From contig CAVSWH010000023.1 of NCBI GenBank assembly GCA_963731625.1, positions 253,196 to 317,195 of the forward strand: 64,000 nucleotides of DNA, written 5' to 3'. The position numbers were made by a program, and so were the translations under genes. This document shows positions 16,409 through 23,876 of the stretch, one piece after another (the first letter of the stretch is position 1; each line of letters starts with the position of its first letter). Below the pieces are notes generated by a model. That model had not been told where the DNA came from and ran no database searches. It saw only the letters and a program-made list of their open reading frames with translations. The DNA is from PALSA-555 sp963731625 (GTDB lineage Bacteria; Actinomycetota; Acidimicrobiia; IMCC26256; PALSA-555).

Positions 16409-17242
16409 TCAGTCCGGCATCTCTTTGGACCACCGGCCGAGGTTCCCGCTGCCCGGTCGGACCCCGGGTGGCACCCGTCCCCGCCCGGCCTCGCTCCGCG
16501 GGCCGGGGACGTCGCGGAACTCATAGCGCAGTGCCTCCCGACCGGGCTGGCACACCCAGCAGCGCCCGGTCTCGCCGCTCGTGGCGGCGGTGACGACGGC
16601 GTCGGCGATCTGGGACGGGGACATGAGCGGGAAGTCGGCGGCGGCGAGCATCGCCTTCGCGTCCTCGGTGATGATCGCCGTGTCCGTCATCCCCGGGTTC
16701 ACGCAGTTCGCGGTGATGCCGTCGGGGGCGAGCGTCGGAGCGATCGAGCGGATGAAACCCACGACCGCGTGCTTCGTGAGGTCATAGATCGGGTCGGGCG
16801 GGAAGGGGATGAGCCCGGCGAGTGACGCCGTCGCGACGATCGCGCCGCCACCGCTCGCGCGCAGATGCCGGACGGCGGCGCGGGCGCCGAAGACGACCCC
16901 GTCGACGTTGACGCGCATGATGCGGCGGTACACGTCGTCGGGCAGGTCGGCGATGTCGGTGTGGCCGATGGCGATCCCCGCGTTCAGATAGGCGACGCCG
17001 AGCCCGCCGAGCTCGTCGACGCACCGGGCGAAGGCCGCGTCGACCTGGGCGGGGTCGCCGACGTCGGCGCCCACGAACAGGCCGCCGACCGTGTCGGCGA
17101 CGGCACGGCCGGCGACCTCGTCCCAGTCGACGACGCAGACCCGCATGCCCTCGGCCGCGAAGCGCTCGACGGTCGCCCGGCCGATGCCCGACGCCGCGCC
17201 GGTCACGAGCCCGACCTGCCCCGACAGGTTCACCTCATCCAT
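16409..17242 (-). CDS. SDR family NAD(P)-dependent oxidoreductase
   Basis: This is a 277-aa classical short-chain dehydrogenase. The dinucleotide motif TGAASGIG is at residues 14-21, the LNAG strand end is near 92, the catalytic serine lies in TASLAGL and the YDLTK motif is at about residue 153. After the Rossmann core an unusual C-terminal tail of about 45 residues (GRCWVCQPGREALRYEFRD onward) carries two cysteines and many Gly/Arg. The substrate is unknown. ATG 17242 is preceded by CAGACT 7 nt upstream, a possible leaderless -10. Confidence 0.87.
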   Translation of the reverse strand: MDEVNLSGQVGLVTGAASGIGRATVERFAAEGMRVCVVDWDEVAGRAVADTVGGLFVGADVGDPAQVDAAFARCVDELGGLGVAYLNAGIAIGHTDIADLPDDVYRRIMRVNVDGVVFGARAAVRHLRASGGGAIVATASLAGLIPFPPDPIYDLTKHAVVGFIRSIAPTLAPDGITANCVNPGMTDTAIITEDAKAMLAAADFPLMSPSQIADAVVTAATSGETGRCWVCQPGREALRYEFRDVPGPRSEAGRGRVPPGVRPGSGNLGRWSKEMPD

Positions 17243-17380
17243 GGCTGAGAGTCTGACAGTCGGCCCGGGCGGAGGTTCGCCGCCGTCGCCGGGCGCGCGA
17301 CCGAGCACGGACCGTGGCGCGCGGCACGCCCCGGAACCGACGGGCGCGCGGCGGCGTTGAGACCGTGACACGAGGGAGGG

Positions 17381-17758
17381 ATGACCGTGCTGGTTCGCTA
17401 CGACCCATTTGACGAGTGTGATCACTTCCTCGAGCGCGTCCTCGCGGACCAGATGCCGCGCCGCATCCCGATCGACGCGGTCCGGCGGGGTGACGCGGTC
17501 GAGATGAGCTGCGAGCTGCCCGGCGTCGAGCCCGAGTCGATCGACGTGTCGGTCGACGGCGACATCCTCGCCATCCGCGCGAATCGGGTGCTCGCGCCCG
17601 TGGCCGAGGACGAGGTCCTGGAGCTCGAGCGGGCCCAGGGCCCGTTCGCCCGCGAGGTGGCCCTTGGCGCCGATCTCGACGGCGGCCAGGTCGCCACTCA
17701 CTTCGAGGGTGGCGTGCTGCGCATCACGATCCCGCTCGTCGACGCGGTGGCCGCCTGA
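17381..17758 (+). CDS. Hsp20/alpha-crystallin small heat-shock protein
   Basis: This 125-aa ATP-independent chaperone consists mainly of the alpha-crystallin domain. ELPGVEPESIDVSVDGDILAI is the first half, and FAREVALGADLDGG with HFEGGVLRITIPL is the second half with the conserved GVL. The ATG at 17381 follows GAGGGAGG at good spacing. An N-terminal arm of about 35 residues is short, and a C-terminal IXI tail is nearly absent. No HspR (HAIR) inverted repeat was recognised upstream. Confidence 0.9.
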   Translation: MTVLVRYDPFDECDHFLERVLADQMPRRIPIDAVRRGDAVEMSCELPGVEPESIDVSVDGDILAIRANRVLAPVAEDEVLELERAQGPFAREVALGADLDGGQVATHFEGGVLRITIPLVDAVAA

Positions 17759-17812
17759 CAGCACGCGCCGTCCCGGTTGTGGACTGTGGGGCGCACGCCA
17801 CGCGCTGGTTGC

Positions 17813-17850
17813 CGTGACGTAACCCGCGCGTCACGTTCGGCATCGAACGT
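17813..17850. repeat. two nested inverted repeats before the glycosyltransferase operon
   Basis: CGTGACG-N9-CGTCACG (17813-17835) overlaps ACGTTCG-GCAT-CGAACGT (17833-17850). Both are perfect inverted repeats in the 153-bp gap between hsp20 and the operon. They could be a regulator site for the operon or a terminator for hsp20; no T-run follows. Confidence 0.4.
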
Positions 17851-17911
17851 TCTCTGGCTGTTCGGCGGATCTGCGAGACAACACCAAACGCGTCCGTCAC
17901 ACTCTGGAGAC

Positions 17912-19035
17912 GTGAAGGTCGCGGTGGTGACCGAGAGCTTCCTCCCCCAGGTCAATGGGGTGACGAACTCGGTGCTCCGCATCCTCGAGCACTTCGAACG
18001 GACGGGTCACGACGCGGTCGTGATCGCGCCGGGTCCGGGCGACGACCGCTACGGCTCCACACGGGTGGTGCGTGTCCCCGCCGTGGCGCTGCCGGTGTAC
18101 CGCTCGTTCCCCGTCGGGCTGCCCTCGCCGCGGCTGGCCGCGACGCTGCGGTCGTTCCAGCCCGACATCGTGCACCTCGCCTCGCCTGCCGCCCTCGGCG
18201 CCGCGGGCGCGGCGACCGCCCACCGCCTCGGGCTGCGCAGCGTCGCCGTGTTCCAGTCGGACCTCCCGGGCTTCGCACGCCGGTACGGCGCCGGCGTCGT
18301 CGCGCCCACGCTGTGGCGGTGGCTGCGCTGGATCCACAACCACGCCGACCTGACGCTCGCCCCGTCGAGCGCCACCGCGTGGGAGCTCGAGCGTCACGGG
18401 ATCGCGCCGGTCGCCCGGTGGGGGCGCGGCGTCGACGCCGAGCGGTTCCATCCGCAGCACCGCTCGGAGACCGTCCGCCGACACCTCGCGCCCCGCGGGG
18501 AGACGGTCATCGGCTACGTGGGTCGGCTCGCCGCCGAGAAGCAGGTGGACCGGCTCTGCGAGCTCGCCGACCTGCCGCGCACCCGCCTCGTCATCGTCGG
18601 TGACGGACCGGAGCGGGCGAACCTCGAGCGCCGTCTGCCCCGCGCCGCGTTCGTCGGGTTCCGCACGGGTGATGACCTGTCACAGCTCGTCGCCTCCTTC
18701 GACGTGTTCGTCCATCCGGGGGAGCACGAGACGTTCTGTCAGGCCGTCCAGGAGGCCCTCGCGTCGGGCGTCCCCGTCGTCGCGCCGGCGGCCGGCGGTC
18801 CGCTCGACCTCGTCCACCACGACGGGAACGGCTTCCTGTTCCCCGCGCAGGACCCCGCCGCGATGCGCTCGGCGGTCGCCGCGCTCACCAAGGATCCGGT
18901 GCGCCGTGCCGCCATGGGCGTCGCGGCGCGCGCCAAGGCGTGCTCAGCCGGTCGTGGTCGGCGGTCGGTGACGAGCTCCTCGCCCACTACCGCGCCGTGC
19001 TGGGGCCGGCACCGCGCCAGGTCCGCGCGGCATGA
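17912..19035 (+). pseudogene. MgtA-like GT4 glycosyltransferase, frameshifted near the 3' end
   Basis: This GT-B glycosyltransferase resembles mycobacterial MgtA/PimB-type mannosyltransferases (opening VKVAVVTESFLPQVNGVTNS, later VIGYVGRLAAEKQVDRL and HPGEHETFCQAVQEALASG). About 343 codons read normally from GTG 17912. Just after AARAK the frame must shift near 18937-18940; the next frame then gives VLSRSWSAVGDELLAHYRAV, a normal GT4 tail, and stops at 19033-19035 overlapping the next ATG. Without the shift the reading would run through two downstream genes. The ATGA coupling shows that the shifted frame is the ancestral end. A one-base deletion explains it. Confidence 0.82.
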
Positions 19036-19775
19036 ACGCACCCCTGGTGGTGTCGATCCACGACGTCGCCCCGTCGACGACCGACGCCACGAAGAGCTGG
19101 AGCCGCCACCTCAGCGAGCGGGGGGTGCCGGCGACGCTGCTCGTCATCCCTGGCCCGTGGGAGGGCGTGCCGCTGCGCAGCGACGCCGACCTCGTCGCGT
19201 GGCTGGGCGCGCGCGTCGACGCGGGCGACGAGGTGGCCCAGCACGGGTGGACGCACCGCCGCGTGCCCGGGACCGGCCGGTGGCGGCGCGGGGTCAACGC
19301 CATCGCGGCGCGAGGGTGCGCGGAGTTCGTCGGTGTGGACTGCCCGGAGGCGACCCGGCGCGTCACCTGGGGACGCCAGGTCCTCCGGGACCTCGGGTTC
19401 GATCCCGTCGGGTTCACCCCACCCGGCTGGCTCGCGTCGTCCGGCACCGCCGCGGCGCTCCGCGACGTCGGATACCGGTACACGACCTCGCACACGAAGG
19501 TCACCGACCTGCACCACGACGCGGCGATCCACGCGATGGTGTTCTCGCACCGCCCGGGCGCGGCGTCGGAGACGATCGCCGCGGCGGTGCTCACCGCGGG
19601 CGCCCGCCGGGTCGTGCGGGCCCGCCGCCCCCTCCGGCTGGCCTTGCACCCCGCCGACCTGTCGAGCCCGGCGCTGGTGCGCGCCACGCTCGGTGCGATC
19701 GACGACGCGCTCGAGCACGACGCGACCCCCTGCACCTACCGCACCCTCGTCGGTGCCGCGGCCACGCGGCGGTGA
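19032..19775 (+). CDS. DUF2334 polysaccharide deacetylase-like protein
   Basis: This is a 247-aa protein of the carbohydrate esterase 4-like DUF2334 group. The metal aspartate lies in VVSIHDVAPST (about residues 6-16) and the histidine pair in VAQHGWTHRR (about residue 71). FTPPGWLAS and a late ALHPADL match the NodB-like barrel. There is no signal peptide, so it probably acts in the cytosol on a glycan or glycolipid precursor. It is wedged between two GT4 genes with ATGA and GTGA overlaps, which points to a shared glycolipid or cell-wall pathway. The substrate is unknown. Confidence 0.85.
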   Translation: MNAPLVVSIHDVAPSTTDATKSWSRHLSERGVPATLLVIPGPWEGVPLRSDADLVAWLGARVDAGDEVAQHGWTHRRVPGTGRWRRGVNAIAARGCAEFVGVDCPEATRRVTWGRQVLRDLGFDPVGFTPPGWLASSGTAAALRDVGYRYTTSHTKVTDLHHDAAIHAMVFSHRPGAASETIAAAVLTAGARRVVRARRPLRLALHPADLSSPALVRATLGAIDDALEHDATPCTYRTLVGAAATRR

Positions 19776-20911
19776 CGGCGATGCGCATCGTCCAGCTCGC
19801 CAACTTCTACGGTCCCGCCACCGGCGGCCTGCGCACCGCGGTCGACGCGCTCGGGCGCGGCTACACGGCTGCGGGCCTCGAGCGGGCGCTCATCGTGCCG
19901 GGCGCGGCGTGGTCGGTCGACGAGACCGTCGACGGGACCCGGTACACCGTGGCGGCGCGACGGGTCCCGGGTGGGTCGCCGTACCGGGTCATCACCGACC
20001 TGACGTCGGTCCGCGCGCTGCTCGACGAGCTGGCGCCGGACCGACTCGAGATCTCCGACAAGCTCACGCTGCACCGTCTCACGAGCTGGGCGAGGGACCA
20101 CGAGGTCCCGACCGTGCTGATCTCCCATGAGCGCCTCGACGCCGTGCTGTCGCCGCGGGTGCCCCGCGGCCTGCCCCTGCGACGTGCCGTCGACCAATGG
20201 AACCGCCGGCTCGCCGGCGCGTTCGACGCGATCGTCTGCGCGTCGGCGTTCGCCGCCGGCGAGTTCGCGCGCGTCGGCGCGACGAACGTCGTGCGGGCGC
20301 CGCTCGGGGTCGATCTCAGCCTCTTCCACCCCGACGCCCGGGGCGGCCGCCCCACGTCGGGGACCGACGAGCTCCACCTCGTGTGCGTCGGCCGGCTGTC
20401 TCGTGAGAAGCGCCCCGACGTCGCGCTCGACGCGCTGCGGCACCTGCGGGACGCGGACGTGCCCGCCCGGCTCACGTTCGTGGGCGACGGCCCGTCACGG
20501 CCGCGCCTGGTCGAGGCGGCCCAGGGGCTGCCGGTCACCTTCACGGGCCACCTGCGCGAGCGCGTCGGCATCGCCGTCCTCCTCGCCCAAGCCGACGTCG
20601 CGCTCGCGCCCGGCCCGCACGAGACCTTCGGGCTCTCGGCCCTCGAGGCGCTCGCTTGCGGGACCCCGGTCGTGGTGGCGGACACCGGCGCGAGCCCGGA
20701 GCTGCTCGGGCGGGCGCCGGTCGGCATCGCGACCGCGTCCGACGGTCAGGCGTTCGCTGCCGCGGCCCGTGCGCTCACCGTCGAGCCGGTCGAGACCCGC
20801 CGCGACGCGGCGCGCCGCCGCGCCGAGCGCTATCCGTGGTCGCGCACCGTCGCCACGCTCCTCGAGCTGCACACGCGCCTCCACGTTGGCGCCGCGCGGC
20901 GGGCCAGCTGA
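19772..20911 (+). CDS. GT4 family glycosyltransferase
   Basis: This is a 379-aa GT-B transferase. The N-terminal MRIVQLANFYGPATGGLRT is the acceptor-domain loop. HLVCVGRLSREKRPDVAL begins the nucleotide-sugar domain, and GPHETFGLSALEALACGTPV carries the retaining EX7E motif. GTG 19772 overlaps the upstream stop; ATG 19781 is equally possible. It is probably cytosolic, using a GDP- or UDP-sugar to extend a membrane-linked acceptor. It is coupled to the downstream GNAT-like gene through TGATG. Confidence 0.88.
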   Translation: MTAMRIVQLANFYGPATGGLRTAVDALGRGYTAAGLERALIVPGAAWSVDETVDGTRYTVAARRVPGGSPYRVITDLTSVRALLDELAPDRLEISDKLTLHRLTSWARDHEVPTVLISHERLDAVLSPRVPRGLPLRRAVDQWNRRLAGAFDAIVCASAFAAGEFARVGATNVVRAPLGVDLSLFHPDARGGRPTSGTDELHLVCVGRLSREKRPDVALDALRHLRDADVPARLTFVGDGPSRPRLVEAAQGLPVTFTGHLRERVGIAVLLAQADVALAPGPHETFGLSALEALACGTPVVVADTGASPELLGRAPVGIATASDGQAFAAAARALTVEPVETRRDAARRRAERYPWSRTVATLLELHTRLHVGAARRAS

Positions 20912-21587
20912 TGCGTGTCGAGCTCGCCCGACCCGAGGACGAGCCCGAGATCCGCGCGTTGTTCCGCACGACGCTGCTCCTTGGCCGTCCACTCCCGTTC
21001 GCGGACCGCGCCCCGCGCTCCTCGCCGCGTACGAGCGGCTCTGCCTCGACCCGTACCTCGCGCCGGGCAGCCCGACCGTCGTCGGCGTGCTGCGCGAGAC
21101 GCCGTCGGGCCGAGTGCGCGGCTACGCGCTCGTGTGCCTCGACGCGGCGGGCCTGCGGCGGCACCGCTTGCGTGGCCTCGCGGCGTTCGTGGCGCGGGCG
21201 ACGCCGTGGCTCGCGCCCCGCGGCGACGCGACGACGTTCGTGCGCAGCCGCTTCCGCGACGGCTGGGCGCTGCGCCGACCGGCCCGCGCCGTGCGCGACC
21301 TCCCACACGCGCACTTCAACGCGGCACCCGGCACCGGTCGCCTGCCGGGCCGGCTCCTCGCCGACTTCGTCGACGACGTCTGCCGCGCCGGCGGCCATCC
21401 GAGCTGGTACGGCGAGATCAACGCGCGTGTCGGTCGCCGGGGCGCCGCGATCACGGCGTGGTGGGGCGGCGAGATCGTCGACCGCACGCCGAACCGGACG
21501 CTCAGCCGGATGCTCGGCGTCCCGGTCGAGCGCCTCACCGTCTTGCGCCCCGTCCCGCCGACCACTGCCGAGCAGCCCGCCGCGTAG
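20911..21587 (+). pseudogene. GNAT-like acetyltransferase, frameshifted as read
   Basis: The gene starts at ATG 20911, overlapping the previous stop. Frame 1 gives MRVELARPEDEPEIRALFRT and continues to FADRA, a GNAT-style beginning. At the C-run 21011-21014 the frame must change; the other frame then gives ALLAAYERLCLDPYLAPGSP and runs to a stop at 21587. Restoring a fifth C joins the two exactly. The later LPHAHFNAAPGTGRLPGRLL and GHPSWYGEINAR segments resemble GNAT-fold proteins found next to envelope glycosyltransferases. The acceptor is unknown. Confidence 0.65.
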
Positions 21588-21608
21588 CCCGCGAGTCGCG
21601 CCGGGGGG

Positions 21609-21665
21609 TTGACGACCTCGAGACCCGTTATTAAGGTCACCCTTACTTCAGTAAGGCTGCCCTTA
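21609..21665 (+). promoter_or_regulatory. ZIP promoter with two tandem TAAGG-N4-CCTTA boxes
   Basis: TTGACG (21609-21614), 17 bp, then TAAGGT (21632-21637) make a good promoter. The -10 is the first half of palindrome 1 (21632-21645, TAAGG-TCAC-CCTTA). Palindrome 2 (21652-21665, TAAGG-CTGC-CCTTA) lies exactly 20 bp on, two helical turns away. Two identical perfect palindromes over the -10 and start point of a metal transporter fit a DtxR/MntR- or Fur-type metalloregulator. Confidence 0.7.
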
Positions 21666-21680
21666 TGCCGGGAGGCGGCG

Positions 21681-22526
21681 TTGTCCACGGCCGAGCTGCT
21701 CGTCCTCGGCGCCATCGCGGGGCTCACGATCTACCTCGGGCTGCCCATCGGGCGGGTGAAGGACCCGTCGATGCCGTTGCGGTCGTTCCTCAACGCGACG
21801 GCCATCGGGATCCTTCTTTTCCTGCTGTGGGACGTCCTGTCGAACGGCATCGCACCCGTCACCCGGGCCTTGAACAGCGCGGCCCACCACGACGGCTCGT
21901 GGGCCCGCTTCGCCGGCCTGGCGGGCGTCTTCGCGCTCGCGCTCGCCGTCGGGCTCCTCAGCCTCGTGTACTACGACCGGTTCTTGTCCCGGAGGGCGCG
22001 TCGCCCGCCGGTCGGGCCCGGTGCCGCGGTGCCGGCCGCGCTGGCGACGGGCCCGATCGCCCGGCTGAGCGACGCGCAACGGCTGTCGCTGTTCATCGCG
22101 CTCGGCATCGGGTTCCACAACCTCTCGGAGGGGCTGGCGATCGGCCAGTCCGCGGCGAAGGGCGCCGTGAGCCTCGCGCTGCTGCTCATCATCGGCTTCG
22201 GGCTCCACAACGCGACCGAGGGCTTCGGGATCATCGGGCCGATGACGGCGGACGCCGAGACGCCGACCTGGGGGTTCCTGGCGCTGATGGGTCTGATCGG
22301 CGGGGGTCCGACGTTCGTCGGCACGCTCATCGGCCACTCGTTCCAGAACGACACGCTGTTCCTCGGCTTCCTTGCGCTTGCCGCGGGCTCGATCCTCTAC
22401 GTGGTGATCGAGCTCCTCGGCGTGGCGCGCAAACTCGGCTACAAGGAGCTCGTCGCGTGGGGCGTGCTGCTCGGGCTGCTGGCGGGGTTCGCGACGGACC
22501 TGATCCTGACTGCGGCGGGCGCCTGA
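21681..22526 (+). CDS. ZIP family divalent metal transporter
   Basis: This is a 281-aa membrane protein with about eight spans. The ZIP metal-site helices are clear: LGIGFHNLSEGLAIGQSAA near residue 150 and IIGFGLHNATEGFGIIGPM near residue 175. It would import zinc, iron or manganese. The start TTG 21681 is chosen because GGGAGG lies 5-6 nt before it; upstream codons from 21609 overlap the promoter and operators. A charged loop RRARRPPVGPGAA separates spans 3 and 4. Two perfect palindromes over its promoter predict metal-dependent repression. Confidence 0.85.
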   Translation: MSTAELLVLGAIAGLTIYLGLPIGRVKDPSMPLRSFLNATAIGILLFLLWDVLSNGIAPVTRALNSAAHHDGSWARFAGLAGVFALALAVGLLSLVYYDRFLSRRARRPPVGPGAAVPAALATGPIARLSDAQRLSLFIALGIGFHNLSEGLAIGQSAAKGAVSLALLLIIGFGLHNATEGFGIIGPMTADAETPTWGFLALMGLIGGGPTFVGTLIGHSFQNDTLFLGFLALAAGSILYVVIELLGVARKLGYKELVAWGVLLGLLAGFATDLILTAAGA

Positions 22527-22530
22527 GCGT

Positions 22531-22782
22531 TCAGGCGAGCCAGGCGCCGAGGTCGCGACCGAGGCGGGCCTGCAGCTCGACGATGTCGGGTCGGAACGTC
22601 TCGACGAGCCGCGCGCGGAGTGCGGGGTCGAGGGGCGCCGGGCGCACGAGGTTCTGCTCCTCGACGTGGCGTCGGAGTCGCGCGCGCACGCGCCGGGGGA
22701 CGACCGCCTGCACGGCGCGCCGAGGAGCGAAGCGTCCGACCATGACGCGGTGGAGCACCGCGCTGCGCGGGACGAGCGACAC
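22531..22782 (-). pseudogene. sulfotransferase C-terminal remnant
   Basis: About 83 codons end in RARLVETFRPDIVELQARLG plus RDLGAWL, the usual closing helix of bacterial P-loop sulfotransferases (R..L...F..D...L..LLGRDLS.WL). The upstream codons are Arg/Val-rich without the PAPS-binding 5' loop, so only the last quarter remains. It lies tail to tail with the ZIP gene, 4 nt between stops. I read it as debris at the left edge of the polysaccharide block. Confidence 0.5.
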
Positions 22783-22841
22783 GTTGTGGCGCCGCGACGA
22801 TGGTCGTACCGCCGCGAGCCCTGCATTTGACGTCCCCGAGC

Positions 22842-22995
22842 CTCAGCGTGTGCCAGGCCGCCACGCCGGGTGGCGCGGGCGGCGTCGACCAGCGAAGGCC
22901 GCCGCGTGCGCCCACGGGCACCGAGACGGCGTGCGACATCGGCGCGTTTGAGGTCCAGGTGTCCGCCGTCGTCCCGACCGTCGTCCTCAACCCGC
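22842..22995 (+). pseudogene. choice-of-anchor/Q-domain protein tail fragment
   Basis: The plus-strand frame around here includes VDQRRPPRAPTGTETACDIG followed by AFEVQ. This closely matches the terminal DQRG..RP....CDIGAFE motif of secreted parallel-beta-helix proteins with the choice-of-anchor Q domain. No upstream body and no clean stop belong to it. It is a second gene fragment next to the sulfotransferase tail. The limits are approximate. Confidence 0.4.
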
Positions 22996-23224
22996 GCTCA
23001 CGGGGTAGGCCCCGTCCCGCGCGTGTCGTCGCGCCGACGCGGCGGGCGGCCCGCTCTGCGCGGATCAGACGTATGGGGCTACGGAGCCTGTCGCGCCAGC
23101 GGGCCGTGAGGCGCGACGCCGCCGCCCGCCCGGGCACCGTCCGCTCGAGGGCGCGCCTTCCCAGCCGCCCAGCGGCCGCCGGCGCATGTGCTGTGCAGGA
23201 AACTCGAGGAGCACGCCGCGGGGA

Positions 23225-23791
23225 TCACGCCGCCGCGCGGACGGCCCAATAGGGGAGGACGAAGTCCCCGACCGTCGGGTCGTAGGACGCGTCCGACGGG
23301 CACACCGCGTCCGCGAGATCCGTCGAGTTCGGGGAGGCGGACGAATAGAACGCCCCCTCCGCCGCGCTGCCGGGCCACTCGCCCGCACTACTCACCTCGT
23401 GCGAGTACGCCTCGAGCATCACGTGGAGACCGCAGTGCGGCGCCCCGGCGGTGTGCGCCGGCGCCGGCCGGCCAGAGAACCGCGCCACCGCGAGGTCGAG
23501 CGCACCCCCGAGGACGTACACCGGGCTCGCCTTGCCGACGAAGGTCGCGCGGAACTCGTAGAACGGCGCGTTGCACCAGTGGTTCTCGAGGGGCGAGTGC
23601 GCAAGCCGGACCTTGCCGACGATCTGGAGCCACTGCTGCAGCGTGTCGCGCGTCGCAGCCCACTCGTCGACCGGCAACACCGGCCACCATTTCGGCGCCG
23701 CGTCGTCGCCATGTCGGAACCCGCTGGTGGATCCGGGCCCAGATTGCCGTGGAACAGCCGAGCAGCCAAAACGGATCGGCACCGAACGCAC
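23225..23791 (-). pseudogene. DUF5996 family protein with internal deletion
   Basis: The N-terminal WWPVLPVDEWAATRDTLQQW, then IVGKVRLAHSPLENHW, matches the start of DUF5996 proteins. The following EFRATFVGKASPVYV, VARFSGRPAPAH and EAYSHEVSSAGEWPG belong to the family's C-terminal half. By recall of the family, roughly 100 residues that normally lie between are missing, with the junction at about 23552-23558, in frame. The end, GDFVLPYWAVRAAA, is shorter than usual. The N-terminal start is unclear and may also be shifted. Family function is unknown. Confidence 0.6.
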
Positions 23792-23831
23792 CCGAGGTCG
23801 ATCGCTCGGGTGAGGGCACCCATCAGGGTGC
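23789..23831. repeat. two hairpins upstream of the tyrosine kinase gene
   Basis: CACCCGAG-N8-CTCGGGTG (23789-23812) and GCACCC-ATCA-GGGTGC (23816-23831) are perfect inverted repeats placed in tandem just before the kinase promoter. They could terminate transcription entering the locus or bind a regulator. Neither has a T-run. Confidence 0.45.
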
Positions 23832-23864
23832 GTTGCCGAGCCGATGCGCCGCCGAGGCCGCCAT

Positions 23865-23870
23865 TACGAT
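23865..23870 (+). promoter_or_regulatory. -10 hexamer TACGAT, leaderless start of the polysaccharide locus
   Basis: TACGAT ends 6 nt before ATG 23877. The same arrangement is seen at core genes, so the accessory locus uses the host's leaderless promoter type. Confidence 0.55.
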
Positions 23871-23876
23871 GCTTGG

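Noticed and set aside
17834..17850. LexA/SOS box before the glycosyltransferase operon
   Set aside because: The half-sites are in the opposite order (GTTCG-N4-CGAAC rather than CGAAC-N4-GTTCG).
17777..20911. Open reading frame of 1044 codons, as if a double glycosyltransferase fusion
   Set aside because: The middle 270 codons are an out-of-frame reading of the DUF2334 gene; two real GT genes happen to share a frame because of the indel at 18.94 kb.
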